Assembly: GCA_023426545.1 (NCBI GenBank)
Contig: JAFAAN010000088.1
Coordinates: 70,877-134,876 of the forward strand
Source of the DNA: Pseudomonadota bacterium
GTDB lineage: Bacteria; Myxococcota; Myxococcia; Myxococcales; Myxococcaceae
Length of the DNA stretch: 64,000 nt
Reading direction: 5' to 3'
Shown: one piece after another, positions 32,131 through 41,875 of the stretch
How the letters are laid out: every line of letters begins with the position of its first letter
How positions within the stretch are numbered: position 1 is the stretch's first letter
Position numbers and translations under genes: made by a program
The notes under the pieces: generated by a model
Databases searched by the model: none
Seen by the model: the letters and a program-made list of their open reading frames with translations, nothing else
What the model was told of the DNA's origin: nothing

Positions 32131-33831
32131 TCAGTCCACCTTCGCCACGCGGCGGCGGTCTCCGAGGAACTCCTCCACGCCCCGGGCAATCGCCTTGGCG
32201 ACCTCGGTCTGATAGGCCTTGGACTTGAGACGTGCCTCTTCGTCTGGGTTTGAGAGGAACGACGTCTCCACCAGGATGGCCGGCATCTTCACGCCCAACA
32301 ACACATAGAACAGCGCCTCTTTGTGGCCCAGGTCACGGATGTCCTTGTACTTGCTGGACAGGTCCGTCACGAGGCTGCGCTGCACGTGATTGGCGAGCCG
32401 GGTCGACTCCTCCGTGTTCGCCTTCGTCGCCAGGTCCGCCAGGATGAACTGCAGGTCGCTGATGCCCTTCTCCGACGACGCGTTCTCCCGCGCGGCCAGC
32501 CGGATGGAGTAGCGGTCCGCCGACGTGTTGAGCGTGTACGTCTCGATGCCGCGCAGCGTCCGCTTCTCCGCCGCGTTGCAGTGGATGGAGATGAACAGGT
32601 CACCGTGCTCGGCGTTGGCGAACTTCGCGCGGTCCTCCAGCCGGATGAAGCGGTCATCGCTGCGGGTGAGGACCACGTCCAGGTCCTTCTCGCGCAGCTC
32701 CTCGGCCACCTTGAGGGCGATGGACAGCGCCACGTCCTTCTCGCGCGTCCCGCCCTTGCCGATGGCGCCCGTGTCGTGGCCGCCGTGGCCCGGGTCGATG
32801 ACCACGCGCCGCACCTTCAGGCCGAGCTGCTCGACCAGCGTCAGCTCCGTGCTGCGCGAGTGCTTCGCCACGGCCTTCAGGCGCGCCTGGGCCACCTGGT
32901 CGTCCACGGGACGGGTGATGGGGCGCGGCGGCTCGGGGGGCGCCGCCTTGGAGGCGACGGCGGCGGCCACCACGGCATCCAGGCTCTTCTCACGGGACGC
33001 CGCCTTCGGGGCGGCCTCCGTCTCCGTCTGGGGCACCACCGGGGCCGGCGCCCGCGCCATCTTCTCGATGGCCGCCACCAGCGAGGCCGCCGGACGCTCC
33101 GCCGGCGTCGACGCCTCCACCTCGGGCTCGACCACCGCCTCGGCCACGGTGATGGCTTCGCTGGAGGGGGCCTTCCCGGCGTCGTTCGCCTCGGCGGGGG
33201 CGGCCTTGGCGGCCCCCTTCGTGGCCTTCGCCACGGCGGGCGCCACCGGCTTCGCGGTGGACTTCGCGGGGGCCTTCGCCACGGCGGGCGCGGCCTTGCT
33301 CGGAGCGGGCGGCGGCGGCTTGGGCGCAGGCAGCGAGGCCAGCAGCTCCTTCATCTCCCGCGCCTTGTCCCCCTTGCCGTTGACGGCGAGCATCTCCGTG
33401 AGGACGCGGCGGGCGGCCTCCGGCTGGTCCAGGCGGTGGACGTGAATCTTCGCGAGCGCCAGCGCCCCGTCGTCCGACAGGCGGTGCTTCGGGTAGCCCT
33501 CGGTCAGCTTCGTGTAGTCCGCGATGGAGGCCTTGAGGTCGTCCTCCACGAAGGAGATGCGGCTCAGCTCCTGGAGCAGCTCCGCCGCGGTGAACAGCGC
33601 GTCCGGCGCGCGGTCCGACTTCGGGAAGCGCGCCGCCACGGCCTCGAAGCGCGCCGCCACGTTGAGCCAGTGGTGGCGCAGCTTGCGGCGGGCCGCGTCG
33701 TCCTTCAGCGCGTAATAGACCTTGCGCGCACCCTGGTAGGCCTCTTCCGCCTCGTCGCGCTTGGCGGCCCCGACCGCGCTCGGGACGAGCAGCAGCAGCA
33801 CGGGCAGCACGATGACGAGGCGCGAGTGCAT
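32131..33831 (-). CDS. N-acetylmuramoyl-L-alanine amidase (AmiC-like) with TPR-like N-terminus
   Basis: 566-residue periplasmic peptidoglycan amidase that cuts the bond between MurNAc and L-Ala, usually for daughter-cell separation. A signal peptide (LVIVLPVLLLLVPSAVGA) is followed by a helical TPR/YbgF-like region (about residues 30-165), a long Ala/Pro/Lys-rich linker (170-330), and a C-terminal Amidase_3 domain. Zinc and catalytic motifs are visible: VVIDPGHGGHDTGA, a Glu in GTREKDVAL, DLFISIHCNA and the catalytic Glu in ILVETSFLSN. The N-terminal layout differs from E. coli AmiC, where an AMIN domain targets the septum, so localisation may rely on the TPR region. GGAGGAAG precedes the ATG. 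Confidence 0.92.
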   Translation of the reverse strand: MHSRLVIVLPVLLLLVPSAVGAAKRDEAEEAYQGARKVYYALKDDAARRKLRHHWLNVAARFEAVAARFPKSDRAPDALFTAAELLQELSRISFVEDDLKASIADYTKLTEGYPKHRLSDDGALALAKIHVHRLDQPEAARRVLTEMLAVNGKGDKAREMKELLASLPAPKPPPPAPSKAAPAVAKAPAKSTAKPVAPAVAKATKGAAKAAPAEANDAGKAPSSEAITVAEAVVEPEVEASTPAERPAASLVAAIEKMARAPAPVVPQTETEAAPKAASREKSLDAVVAAAVASKAAPPEPPRPITRPVDDQVAQARLKAVAKHSRSTELTLVEQLGLKVRRVVIDPGHGGHDTGAIGKGGTREKDVALSIALKVAEELREKDLDVVLTRSDDRFIRLEDRAKFANAEHGDLFISIHCNAAEKRTLRGIETYTLNTSADRYSIRLAARENASSEKGISDLQFILADLATKANTEESTRLANHVQRSLVTDLSSKYKDIRDLGHKEALFYVLLGVKMPAILVETSFLSNPDEEARLKSKAYQTEVAKAIARGVEEFLGDRRRVAKVD

Positions 33832-33918
33832 GGGCTTCCTCCGGATGGGTACGAGCTACAGGCGTGTGTCACACAGCCCCACCCCCCCGGCAAATTTTCG
33901 ACCCCTCCCTTCTGCGCC

Positions 33919-34683
33919 TCAGCGCAGCCACCCCAGGACCCCCGCCAGGTCCTGGTCGATGACGCGCGCCCAGCCCGGCTGCCGCGGCACCACCGCGGCC
34001 AGCACCTTCTCGCCGTTGCGCACCGGCGCCCGGCCAGGACGCACCCGCGCGCGGACCGCGTGCTTCACGTCCTGCCGGAAGTAGTGGGCGGGAAAGGACA
34101 CCTCGCCCCGCGACTCGGGCAGCGGCCCGTCCGGCGTCAGCCACACCAGCGCGCCCAGCCGCAGGGGCTCCACCTCCGAGCGCCACAGGCGCCGCAGCTC
34201 CCAGACGAAGAGTCCCACCGCCACCAGCACGCCCAGGCCGATGCCCCAGGGAACCAGCCCCACCCGGAGCGCCCTCGCCCGGGCGAAGCCGGCCTCGCGC
34301 GGACGGTCCGGGCTTGCCGGGTCCACCAGCAGCGTCACCCGGGCGCCCCGGCCCAGCCCCTCGGCGTACTCGGCGAAGGTCCGCACGCCGGACACGGAGT
34401 GCTCCACCGCGTCGAACGTGTAGAGGACCTCCAGCGTCCCCTCCCCGCCTTCCCGGTCGTCCCTGGGGGGCAGGCGGGAGGCCACCACCAGCCCCTCCAC
34501 CTCCTCGGCGCGAGACGCGAAGCCCTGCTCCTCCACGAAGAAGCGCCCGGCCCAGCCCGCGCCGGCCCCCAGCACCGCCACGGCCAGCAGGCCCAGCACC
34601 GCGCCGCGCACCAGGCGCCCCACGGCGCCGGGGACCTGCCTCAGTTGGACCTGCCGGGGAGCGTGCGGGATGGCCAGCTGCAT
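33919..34683 (-). CDS. DUF3592 membrane protein
   Basis: 254 residues with two hydrophobic helices (about 24-44 and 135-155) flanking an extracytoplasmic beta domain. That domain (about 60-125) shows DUF3592 features: LEVLYTFDAVEHSVSGVRTF and RGARVTLLVDPASPDRPR, the conserved turn that places DP near the membrane. The C-terminal region after the second helix is hydrophilic. Function is unknown for the family. The ATG at 34683 is preferred over an upstream in-frame start at 34788 that overlaps the DUF3616 gene. Confidence 0.75.
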   Translation of the reverse strand: MQLAIPHAPRQVQLRQVPGAVGRLVRGAVLGLLAVAVLGAGAGWAGRFFVEEQGFASRAEEVEGLVVASRLPPRDDREGGEGTLEVLYTFDAVEHSVSGVRTFAEYAEGLGRGARVTLLVDPASPDRPREAGFARARALRVGLVPWGIGLGVLVAVGLFVWELRRLWRSEVEPLRLGALVWLTPDGPLPESRGEVSFPAHYFRQDVKHAVRARVRPGRAPVRNGEKVLAAVVPRQPGWARVIDQDLAGVLGWLR

Positions 34684-34732
34684 AGGGCCTCGCAGCCTAC
34701 TCCAAGCGCGAGGACCGCACGCATCCGCGGCC

Positions 34733-35755
34733 TCACGGCTGCGCCGGCAGCCGCACCCAGACGCCCCGGAAGTGCTTGCGCGATGCATCCTTCAGCCGCT
34801 TGCACGCGACGCCCTCCACCAGCGCCGTGCCGTCGTCGCTCAGCAGGAGGATTTCATCCGCGTCCTCGGGCGTGAAGAAGGCCTCCGGGTTGAGCCCCGT
34901 CAGGTCCACCGAGTCCACGGCCACCGGCGCGTCCGCGCCGCCCCGCCAGGTGAAGAGTCGCGAGGTGGCCTCGCCCGCCGTACCACCGCTGATGATGAGG
35001 TAGCGCCCGCGCCACCACGACAGCGAGCGGATGCCCAGGCCCCCCAGGTCGAGCCGCACCGGCTCACCCAGTCGCGCCCGGGCCGTCCCCTCCACCAGCG
35101 CCACCGGGTTGAGGACGGGCACCAGCAACGCCTTGCCCTCGGGCACCGGGCTGCGAAAGCCGACGAGGATGGAGCGCCCGTCCGGCATGGCCGTCATGCC
35201 CTCGATGTTCAGCCCGCCGGGCTCCTTGGGCGCCTTGGTCTCGGCGCCGTCGAGCCCGAAGCGGGCCAGCTGCGGCGCGGCGAGCAGATCATCCAGCAGG
35301 TGCGTATACGGCCGGCCCACCATCCGGGGACCGGCGTCCGTCCCCTCCGTGGCGAAGAAGCGCAGGCGGCTGGGCGCCTTCTTCCCGGAGCTGCTCCGTC
35401 CATGGGACGTGAGCCAGAAGGACAGCGCCCCCAGGCCCGTGGCCGCCTCGATGTCCACCTCGGGGGGCTTCTTCTTCGCGCGTGGGAGCTCCAGGTCCGG
35501 GGACAGGTCCACGCTCTGCACCGGCGGGCCGCCCCGGCGCGCGTCGTAGACGCGGAGGATGTTGTCCTCGTCGTCACCCACCACGAACAGGCTGCCCCCG
35601 AGCGCCACCGCGCCGGAGGCGTCACACATGCCTTCGAAGACGAGCACGTCGCGGCCCGCCACGGACGCGGCGGCCACGGCGCCGGGCCGCTCACGCACGC
35701 CGTGCGCTGAACACCCCCAGACCAGGACAGCCATGCAGACTGGCAGCAGCTTCAT
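34733..35755 (-). CDS. DUF3616-like lipoprotein, predicted beta-propeller
   Basis: 340 residues starting at the lipoprotein signal MKLLPVCMAVLVWGCSAHG (lipobox VWGC, acylated Cys15). The mature part is beta-rich, with repeated GDDEDNILRVYD-, GLNIEGMTAMPDGRSILVGFRSP- and RSLSWWRGRYLIISGG-type blades as in DUF3616 proteins. The ILVGFRSP and FTPEDADEILLLSDDG segments are the most family-like. Probably tethered in the outer or inner membrane facing the periplasm; role unknown. The in-frame region upstream (to 35824) is dropped because the signal peptide fixes the start. Confidence 0.75.
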   Translation of the reverse strand: MKLLPVCMAVLVWGCSAHGVRERPGAVAAASVAGRDVLVFEGMCDASGAVALGGSLFVVGDDEDNILRVYDARRGGPPVQSVDLSPDLELPRAKKKPPEVDIEAATGLGALSFWLTSHGRSSSGKKAPSRLRFFATEGTDAGPRMVGRPYTHLLDDLLAAPQLARFGLDGAETKAPKEPGGLNIEGMTAMPDGRSILVGFRSPVPEGKALLVPVLNPVALVEGTARARLGEPVRLDLGGLGIRSLSWWRGRYLIISGGTAGEATSRLFTWRGGADAPVAVDSVDLTGLNPEAFFTPEDADEILLLSDDGTALVEGVACKRLKDASRKHFRGVWVRLPAQP

Positions 35756-35873
35756 GGCCCCACACTTGGTCATGACCGGCGCAAGGGGGGAGTGCCCTGG
35801 CGGCGACTGTGGGTTGCGCGACACGCGGCACGGCGACGTCGGCCACCGTGCCGGGCTCGATGCGGCCGAGCAG

Positions 35874-38651
35874 CTACTCCAGCTCGCGCTGGAGCCGCGC
35901 CAGCAGGTTGAGCGCGTCCAGCGGCGTCATCCGGTCGATGGAGGCCGCCTTCAGCGCGTCCAGCGCCTTCTGCTGCGCGGCGCTCACCCCCGCCGGGGCC
36001 TGCTGCGCGGGCGCCGGGTCCGAGACGAACAGCCCCAACTGGCTCGAAGAGGCCGCGCCACCGCGGCGCCCCCCCGCGGGCTGCCGCACGGCCACCCGGG
36101 GCCGTCCCGCGTCATCCAGCTCCCCGGATTCGAGGTTCTGGAGCAGCTCGCGCGCGCGCCCGACGACCTCCGGAGGCAGGCCCGCCAGCTTCGCCACCTC
36201 GATGCCGTAGGAGCGGCTCGCCCCGCCCGGCACCAGCTTGCGCAGGAAGATGACCTTGCCGTTCTGCTCCTTCACCGCGACGCACAGGTTCTTCACCCGG
36301 GACCGCTCGCGGGCCAGGTCCACCAGCTCGTGGTAGTGCGTGGCGAACAGCGCGCGCGCCCCCACCTTGTCGTGCAGGTGCTCCGCCACCGCCCAGGCGA
36401 TGGAGAGCCCGTCGAAGGTGGACGTGCCACGGCCAATCTCATCCAGGATGATGAGGCTCCTGCGCGTGGCGTGGTGGAGGATGTGGCTGGTCTCCGTCAT
36501 CTCCACCATGAAGGTGGACTGGCCGCGCGCCAGGTTGTCCGCCGCGCCCACGCGCGTGAAGATGCGGTCGCACAGGCCGATGCGCGCCGCCTTCGCCGGG
36601 ACGAACGAGCCCGCCTGCGCCATCAGCGCCGTCAGCGCCACCTGCCGCATCACCGTGCTCTTGCCCGCCATGTTGGGGCCGGTGATCACCAACAGCTGCG
36701 CGTCCTCCGCCGGGTCCAGGCGAACGTCGTTGGGGACGAAGGAATCCCCCGCCCCCAGCATGCGCTCCACCACCGGGTGCCGCCCGCCGGTGATGCTGAG
36801 CGCCTCCGAGGCGTCCACCTCCGGCCGCGTGTAGCCGTACTCCGCCGCGCACCGCGCGAACGACAGCAGCGCGTCCCCCGTGGCCACCGCCTCCGCCGCG
36901 GAGCGGATGCGCGGCGCCGCCGCCACCACCTGCGCGCGCAGCTCCTCGAAGAGCTGGAGCTCCAGCGCGCACCGGCGCTCCTCGGCGGTGAGCACCTGCT
37001 CCTCGTACTCCTTCAGCTCCGGCGTGACGAAGCGCTCCGAGTTCACCGTGGTCTGCTTGCGGATGTAGTCCTTGGGCACCCGGTCCAGGTTCGACTTCGT
37101 CACCTCCAGGTAGTAGCCGAAGACCTTGTTGTAGCGGACCTTCAGCGAGGAGATGCCGGTCCGCTCCTTCTCCCGCTGCTCGATCTGGAGCAGCAGGTCC
37201 TTGCCGGACGTCGACAGCGCCACCAGCTTGTCCAGCTCCGCGTGGAAGCCGGCGCGAATCATGCCGCCATCCTTCAGCGTCACCGGCGGCTCGTCCGCCA
37301 CCGCGCGCGACAGCAGGTCCGCCAGCTCCGGCAGCGCCGTCAGCGGCCCCGTCAGCGACTTGAGCAGCGCCGCCTCGCACCGCCCCAGCACCGCCGCCAC
37401 CCGAGGAAGCTGCGCCAGCGACACGCCCAGCGCCCGCAAGTCCCTCGCGTTGCCCGCGCCCAGCGACAGCCGGCCGCACAGCCGCTCCAGGTCGCCGACC
37501 TCCCGGAGGAGCGTGGCCAGCTCCTCGCGCCACACGCTGCGCCCGGACAGCTCCTCCACCGCGTCCAGCCGCGCGTGGATCTCCGGCAGCGAGCCCAGCG
37601 GTGACGCCAGCCACCGCGCCAGCTTGCGCGCGCCCAGGCTGGTGACCGTCTTGTCCAGCACGCCCAGCAGCGAGCCCTTGCGCCCGCCATCCCGGAGCGA
37701 ACGCAGCACCTCCAGGTTGGCCCGCGAGGACTCGTCCATCAGGAGGTTGCCGCCGCGCTCCTGCCGACTCAGCCGGTCCACGTGCGCCGCCGCCGTCTTC
37801 TGGGTGTCCTTCAGGTAGCGGAGCGCCGCGCCCGCGGCCCCGGCGGCCAGGGGCGCGTCATCCAGCCCGAAGGCGGACAGCGACTGCACCGAGAAGTGAC
37901 TCCGCAGGTAGGCCGAGGCCCGGGTGGGCTCGAAGGAGGCGGCCTCCCCCTCCGCGAGCGCCGGCGTGCGCGTCAGGCGAGTGAACAGCTGCGCCACCTC
38001 CGGCGCGTCCCGCTTCCCGTCCGGCACCAGCAGCTCGCGCGGCTCCACGCGCGACAGCGACTCCGCCAGCTCCGCGATGCCCGGGGCCTCCAGGGCCAGG
38101 AACTCACCGGTGGAGGCCTCCAGCAGCGCCGCGCCCCAGCCCTTGTCGTTCCAGCAGATGGCCGCCAGGAAGTTGCTGGCCTGTGGCTCCAGCACCTCGT
38201 CATCCAGCACCATGCCGGGCGTGATCACCCGGGTGACCTCGCGGCGGACGATGCCCGGCCCGCTGCCCGGCTCCTCCACCTGCTCGCAGATGGCGACCTT
38301 CAGGCCCTCGGAGACGAGCCGGGCGATGTAGCGCCGCGCGGAGTGGTACGGCACCCCGCACATGGGCACCTTGTCCGGGCCCTTGGAGCGCGCGGTGAGG
38401 GTGATCTGGAGCAGCTCCGAGGCCTTCACCGCGTCCTCGAAGAACATCTCGTAGAAGTCACCCAACCGGAAGAACAGCATCGCGTCCGGGTGGAGCGCCT
38501 TGACCTCCAGGTACTGGCGCATCATCGGGGTCAGGGAGGCGATCTCCCGGGCGCCCGCGCCCTCGCTCACCGTCCCCACCTCCGGCGTCATGTCCCCGGG
38601 GAGGTCCACCGCTGCTGTCCTGCCTGCCTTCGCCTGCTGCGTCACGGCCAT
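35874..38651 (-). CDS. mutS: DNA mismatch repair protein MutS
   Basis: 925-residue MutS that recognises mismatches and small loops and recruits MutL. The N-terminal mismatch-binding domain has the intercalating Phe and Glu in FFRLGDFYEMFFEDAV (GDFYEMF, near residue 64). The connector, lever (AEELRAQV region) and clamp domains follow, then the C-terminal ATPase with Walker A GPNMAGKST, Walker B DEIGRGTSTFDG and FATHYHEL. An insertion-like Gly/Pro segment near the C-terminus (after SGELDDAGR) precedes a helical dimerisation tail. The ATG at 38651 has weak SD support (GAAGGG); a longer frame from 38687 is possible. It is divergent from nhaA. Confidence 0.97.
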   Translation of the reverse strand: MAVTQQAKAGRTAAVDLPGDMTPEVGTVSEGAGAREIASLTPMMRQYLEVKALHPDAMLFFRLGDFYEMFFEDAVKASELLQITLTARSKGPDKVPMCGVPYHSARRYIARLVSEGLKVAICEQVEEPGSGPGIVRREVTRVITPGMVLDDEVLEPQASNFLAAICWNDKGWGAALLEASTGEFLALEAPGIAELAESLSRVEPRELLVPDGKRDAPEVAQLFTRLTRTPALAEGEAASFEPTRASAYLRSHFSVQSLSAFGLDDAPLAAGAAGAALRYLKDTQKTAAAHVDRLSRQERGGNLLMDESSRANLEVLRSLRDGGRKGSLLGVLDKTVTSLGARKLARWLASPLGSLPEIHARLDAVEELSGRSVWREELATLLREVGDLERLCGRLSLGAGNARDLRALGVSLAQLPRVAAVLGRCEAALLKSLTGPLTALPELADLLSRAVADEPPVTLKDGGMIRAGFHAELDKLVALSTSGKDLLLQIEQREKERTGISSLKVRYNKVFGYYLEVTKSNLDRVPKDYIRKQTTVNSERFVTPELKEYEEQVLTAEERRCALELQLFEELRAQVVAAAPRIRSAAEAVATGDALLSFARCAAEYGYTRPEVDASEALSITGGRHPVVERMLGAGDSFVPNDVRLDPAEDAQLLVITGPNMAGKSTVMRQVALTALMAQAGSFVPAKAARIGLCDRIFTRVGAADNLARGQSTFMVEMTETSHILHHATRRSLIILDEIGRGTSTFDGLSIAWAVAEHLHDKVGARALFATHYHELVDLARERSRVKNLCVAVKEQNGKVIFLRKLVPGGASRSYGIEVAKLAGLPPEVVGRARELLQNLESGELDDAGRPRVAVRQPAGGRRGGAASSSQLGLFVSDPAPAQQAPAGVSAAQQKALDALKAASIDRMTPLDALNLLARLQRELE

Positions 38652-38800
38652 TCCCGCCCTTCTCTCATGGCCCCACCCCCGGATCAACGAACCGGTTTCC
38701 TACCCGCCAAGTTCCCTTACCACCCACCGCCGACATTCCCCGCGCCCCTGCGCCGAAAACGGATGCCAGCCCCGCCCGCGCGGGGCATCGTGCGCGCCGC

Positions 38801-40150
38801 ATGGCGCAGACTCCGAACTCCATCGAGGCCCGACCCCGCCCCCCCGTCCCCGCGCTCTTCCGCGTGGCCGTGGCCCCCCTTCGCGCGTTCTTCCGCCTGG
38901 AGGCCGCCAGCGGCATCCTGCTGGCGCTGTGCGCCGTGGCCGCCATGGTGTGGGCGAACTCGCCCTGGGCCGCCACGTATGCCGCGCTGTTCGAGGCCCG
39001 GATGGACGTGGGGGTGGCGGGCGCCCAGGGCCACTTCACCTTCCGGGAGCTCATCAACGACGGGCTGATGACGCTCTTCTTCTTCGTCGTCGGCATGGAG
39101 ATCAAGCGCGAGCTGAGCTCGGGCGAGCTGCGCACGTTCTCCCGCGCGGTGCTGCCGCTCATCGCCGCGCTGGGGGGCATGATCGTCCCCGCCCTCGTCT
39201 ACTCCCTCTTCAACTACGGCACGCCCGCCCAGGCCGGCTGGGCCATCCCCATGGCCACCGACATCGCCTTCGCCATTGGCTGCCTCACCCTGGTCAAGGC
39301 GCGGGTGGGCCATGGGCTGGTGGTGTTCCTCACCGCGCTGGCCATCTTCGACGACATCGGCGGCATCCTCGTCATCGCCCTGTTCTACGGGTCTGGCCTG
39401 CACGCCTCCTGGCTGCTGGGCGCGGCGGGCGTCGTCGCCGGGCTCGCGTGCCTCAACTACTTCCAGGTGCGCAACGGCGTGGCCTACGCGCTGGCGGGCG
39501 CGGCGCTGTGGTACGCCATGCACCACGGCGGCATCCACGCCACGCTGGCGGGCGTGGTGCTGGGCATGTTCATCCCCGCACGCCCCCTGCGCCCCGGCCG
39601 GCAGGTGCTGGAGGAGCTGGGTCGCTATGTGGAGGAGACGCTGCGGACGGCCGCGGACGAGGCGGCGCGCGGCGCACAGATTCTCTACATCGAGGAGCGC
39701 CTGGAGGAGCTGGAGCCGCCCCTCAACCGCTTCGTGCACCTGTGGCACGTGCCCGTAGCGTATGGCATCGTTCCGCTCTTCGCCCTGGCCAACTCGGGCA
39801 TCTCCCTGGCCGGCATGGGCTGGGCGGACCTGCTGCGCCCGCTGCCCCTGGGCATCATCGCGGGCCTCTTCGTGGGCAAGCAGGTGGGCATCTTCCTCTT
39901 CACGTGGGGCTCGGTGAAGCTGGGCGTGGCGGAGCGGCCTGGCGGCGCGCGGCTGTCGCAGCTGCACGGCGTGTCGGTGGTGGCGGGCATCGGCTTCACG
40001 GTGGCCCTCTTCGTGGCGGGGCTGGCCTTCGCCGGGCAGCCGGAGCTGCTGACGGAGGCCAAGCTGGGCATCCTGGTCGGCTCGCTGCTGTCCGCCGTCG
40101 TCGGCTATGTCCTCCTGCGCTTCGTGGCCAAGCCGCCCATCCCGGCGTAA
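38801..40150 (+). CDS. nhaA: Na+/H+ antiporter NhaA
   Basis: 449-residue, 12-helix antiporter exporting Na+ in exchange for H+. Characteristic stretches are FRLEAASGILLALCAVAAMVWANSPWA at the first helix, NDGLMTLFFFVVGMEIKRE, ATDIAFAIG (the Asp133 region of E. coli) and FDDIGGILVIALFY carrying the essential Asp pair (E. coli Asp163/164). A large hydrophilic insertion (about residues 265-310) separates the two halves. The spacing and length fit the family. Its promoter region (38652-38800) is shared with mutS, and the UbiB-like gene follows by 21 nt, so the two may be co-transcribed. Confidence 0.95.
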   Translation: MAQTPNSIEARPRPPVPALFRVAVAPLRAFFRLEAASGILLALCAVAAMVWANSPWAATYAALFEARMDVGVAGAQGHFTFRELINDGLMTLFFFVVGMEIKRELSSGELRTFSRAVLPLIAALGGMIVPALVYSLFNYGTPAQAGWAIPMATDIAFAIGCLTLVKARVGHGLVVFLTALAIFDDIGGILVIALFYGSGLHASWLLGAAGVVAGLACLNYFQVRNGVAYALAGAALWYAMHHGGIHATLAGVVLGMFIPARPLRPGRQVLEELGRYVEETLRTAADEAARGAQILYIEERLEELEPPLNRFVHLWHVPVAYGIVPLFALANSGISLAGMGWADLLRPLPLGIIAGLFVGKQVGIFLFTWGSVKLGVAERPGGARLSQLHGVSVVAGIGFTVALFVAGLAFAGQPELLTEAKLGILVGSLLSAVVGYVLLRFVAKPPIPA

Positions 40151-40171
40151 CGTAGGGGCTCAGGAACGCTC

Positions 40172-41863
40172 GTGATTCTCCAGGACCTCAACCGCGTGCG
40201 GCAGATCACCGTCATCGCGGCTCGCCACGGCTTTGGCGAGCTGGCGGAGCGCGCGGGGCTGTGGCGCATCCTCGGACGCAAGGAGAAGGTGGAAGTCTCG
40301 CCGGAGGCCCAGCGCGCCTCCACCGCCCGGCGTTTCCGCATGCTGCTCAACGACCTGGGCCCCACCTTCGTCAAGCTGGGCCAGGTGCTGTCCACGCGCG
40401 CGGACCTGCTGCCCGCCGAGTACATCGACGAGCTGTCGCTGCTCCAGGACCATGTGGAGCCCATTCCCCTGGAGCAGGTCCACGCGCAGATCGAGGAGTC
40501 GCTGGGCGCCAGCGTGGAGAGCCTGTTCGCCACCATCGACCCGACGCCCCTGGCCGCCGCGTCCATCGCCCAGGTGCACCGCGCGGTGACGCAGGAGGGC
40601 GACGAGGTGGTGGTGAAGGTGCAGCGGCCGGGCATCGCCGCGCGCATCGACTCCGACCTGGCCGTGCTGCGCAGCCTCGCCCGCCTCCTGGAGGCCGTGG
40701 TGGAGGAGACGGGTGTGTACACGCCCACCGGCATCGTGGACGAGTTCGACCGGGCCATCCGCGAGGAGCTGGACTTCATCAACGAGGCCACCAACATCCG
40801 GGCCTTCCTGGAGAACCACCGCGAGCGGCCGTACCTCAAGATTCCGTGCGTCTATTCCAGCCTGTCCAGCCGCACGGTGCTGACGCTGGAGTTCATCCGC
40901 GGCGTGAAGCTCAACCCGGCGGAGCTGAGCGAGGCCGAGCGCAAGGCCATTGCCCAGCACATCCTGGAGGCCTCCTTCCGGCAGCTCTTCGAGGACGGCC
41001 TGTTCCACGGAGACCCGCACCCGGGCAACCTCCTGCTGATGGAGGACCACCGGCTGGCGCTGCTGGACTTCGGCGTGGTGGGCCGGCTGTCGCGGCCCAT
41101 GCAGGAGACGCTGGTCATGCTGTGCCTCGCGGTGGCGCTCAAGGACAGCGACTCCGTGGCGCGCATCCTCTACCGCGTGGGCGTGCCCGACGCGCGCGCC
41201 AACCTGGTGGGCTTCCGCAACGACATCGAGGCGCTGCTCGGCCAGCACCTGGCGACCACGCTGGGACAGGTGGACACGCGCTCGCTGCTGAGGGACCTGC
41301 TGGACCTGGCGGTGAAGTACCGCATCCGCATCCCCAAGGAGTATGCGCTGCTCAGCCGCGCCTCCGTGTCCACGGAGGGCATGCTGCGCAGCCTGTACCC
41401 GGAGATGAACATCATCGAGGTGGCGCTGCCCTACGCCAAGGAGCTGCTCGCCGGGCGCTATGACCCGACGCAGCTCCAGGGCGGGCTGATGCGCACCCTG
41501 CTGCGCTTCCAGTCCATGGCGCAGGATCTGCCCACGCAGCTGTCGCAGATCCTGCTGGATATGGAGTCCGGCAAGTTCACCGTGACGGTGCGCGCCGACC
41601 AGTTCGACAAGTTGAACGAGAACCTGCGCAGCGCGGCGGTGATTGCCTTCATGGGCCTGTGCGCGTGCGGGTTCATCGTCGGCGCCTTCATCTCCTTCGC
41701 GCCCAAGCCCTGGATGTACGGCAACGTGCCGGTGATGGGCGTCATCGGCATCGCCGTGGCGGCGGCCTTCTTCGGCGCGGCCATCACCTGGTATCTCTTC
41801 GGCGGGCGCGGCCTGGGCAAGGTGCGCCTGAGCCGCTTCCTCAAGAGGCGCCCGCGCAAGTAG
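40172..41863 (+). CDS. UbiB/ABC1/AarF-family atypical kinase
   Basis: 563 residues. The fold is a protein-kinase-like ABC1 domain with the N-terminal KxGQ signature (GPTFVKLGQVLSTRADLLP, about residue 65) and the Ala-rich loop AAASIAQVH that replaces the glycine loop. Catalytic-type motifs are HGDPHPGNLLLM (about residue 285) and LLDFGVVGRLS. Two hydrophobic helices near the C-terminus (about 488-507 and 520-545) anchor it to the membrane, as in E. coli UbiB. UbiB-family proteins support ubiquinone biosynthesis or lipid export, but a ubi cluster is not present here. Translation starts at GTG 40172 with AGGA about 8 nt upstream. Confidence 0.9.
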   Translation: MILQDLNRVRQITVIAARHGFGELAERAGLWRILGRKEKVEVSPEAQRASTARRFRMLLNDLGPTFVKLGQVLSTRADLLPAEYIDELSLLQDHVEPIPLEQVHAQIEESLGASVESLFATIDPTPLAAASIAQVHRAVTQEGDEVVVKVQRPGIAARIDSDLAVLRSLARLLEAVVEETGVYTPTGIVDEFDRAIREELDFINEATNIRAFLENHRERPYLKIPCVYSSLSSRTVLTLEFIRGVKLNPAELSEAERKAIAQHILEASFRQLFEDGLFHGDPHPGNLLLMEDHRLALLDFGVVGRLSRPMQETLVMLCLAVALKDSDSVARILYRVGVPDARANLVGFRNDIEALLGQHLATTLGQVDTRSLLRDLLDLAVKYRIRIPKEYALLSRASVSTEGMLRSLYPEMNIIEVALPYAKELLAGRYDPTQLQGGLMRTLLRFQSMAQDLPTQLSQILLDMESGKFTVTVRADQFDKLNENLRSAAVIAFMGLCACGFIVGAFISFAPKPWMYGNVPVMGVIGIAVAAAFFGAAITWYLFGGRGLGKVRLSRFLKRRPRK

Positions 41864-41875
41864 CCGGGCGCCGCG

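Noticed and set aside
38769..38786. GCCCCG/CGGGGC hairpin between mutS and nhaA
   Set aside because: Six-base GC stem, frequent by chance at 70% GC; no T-run and not next to a gene end.
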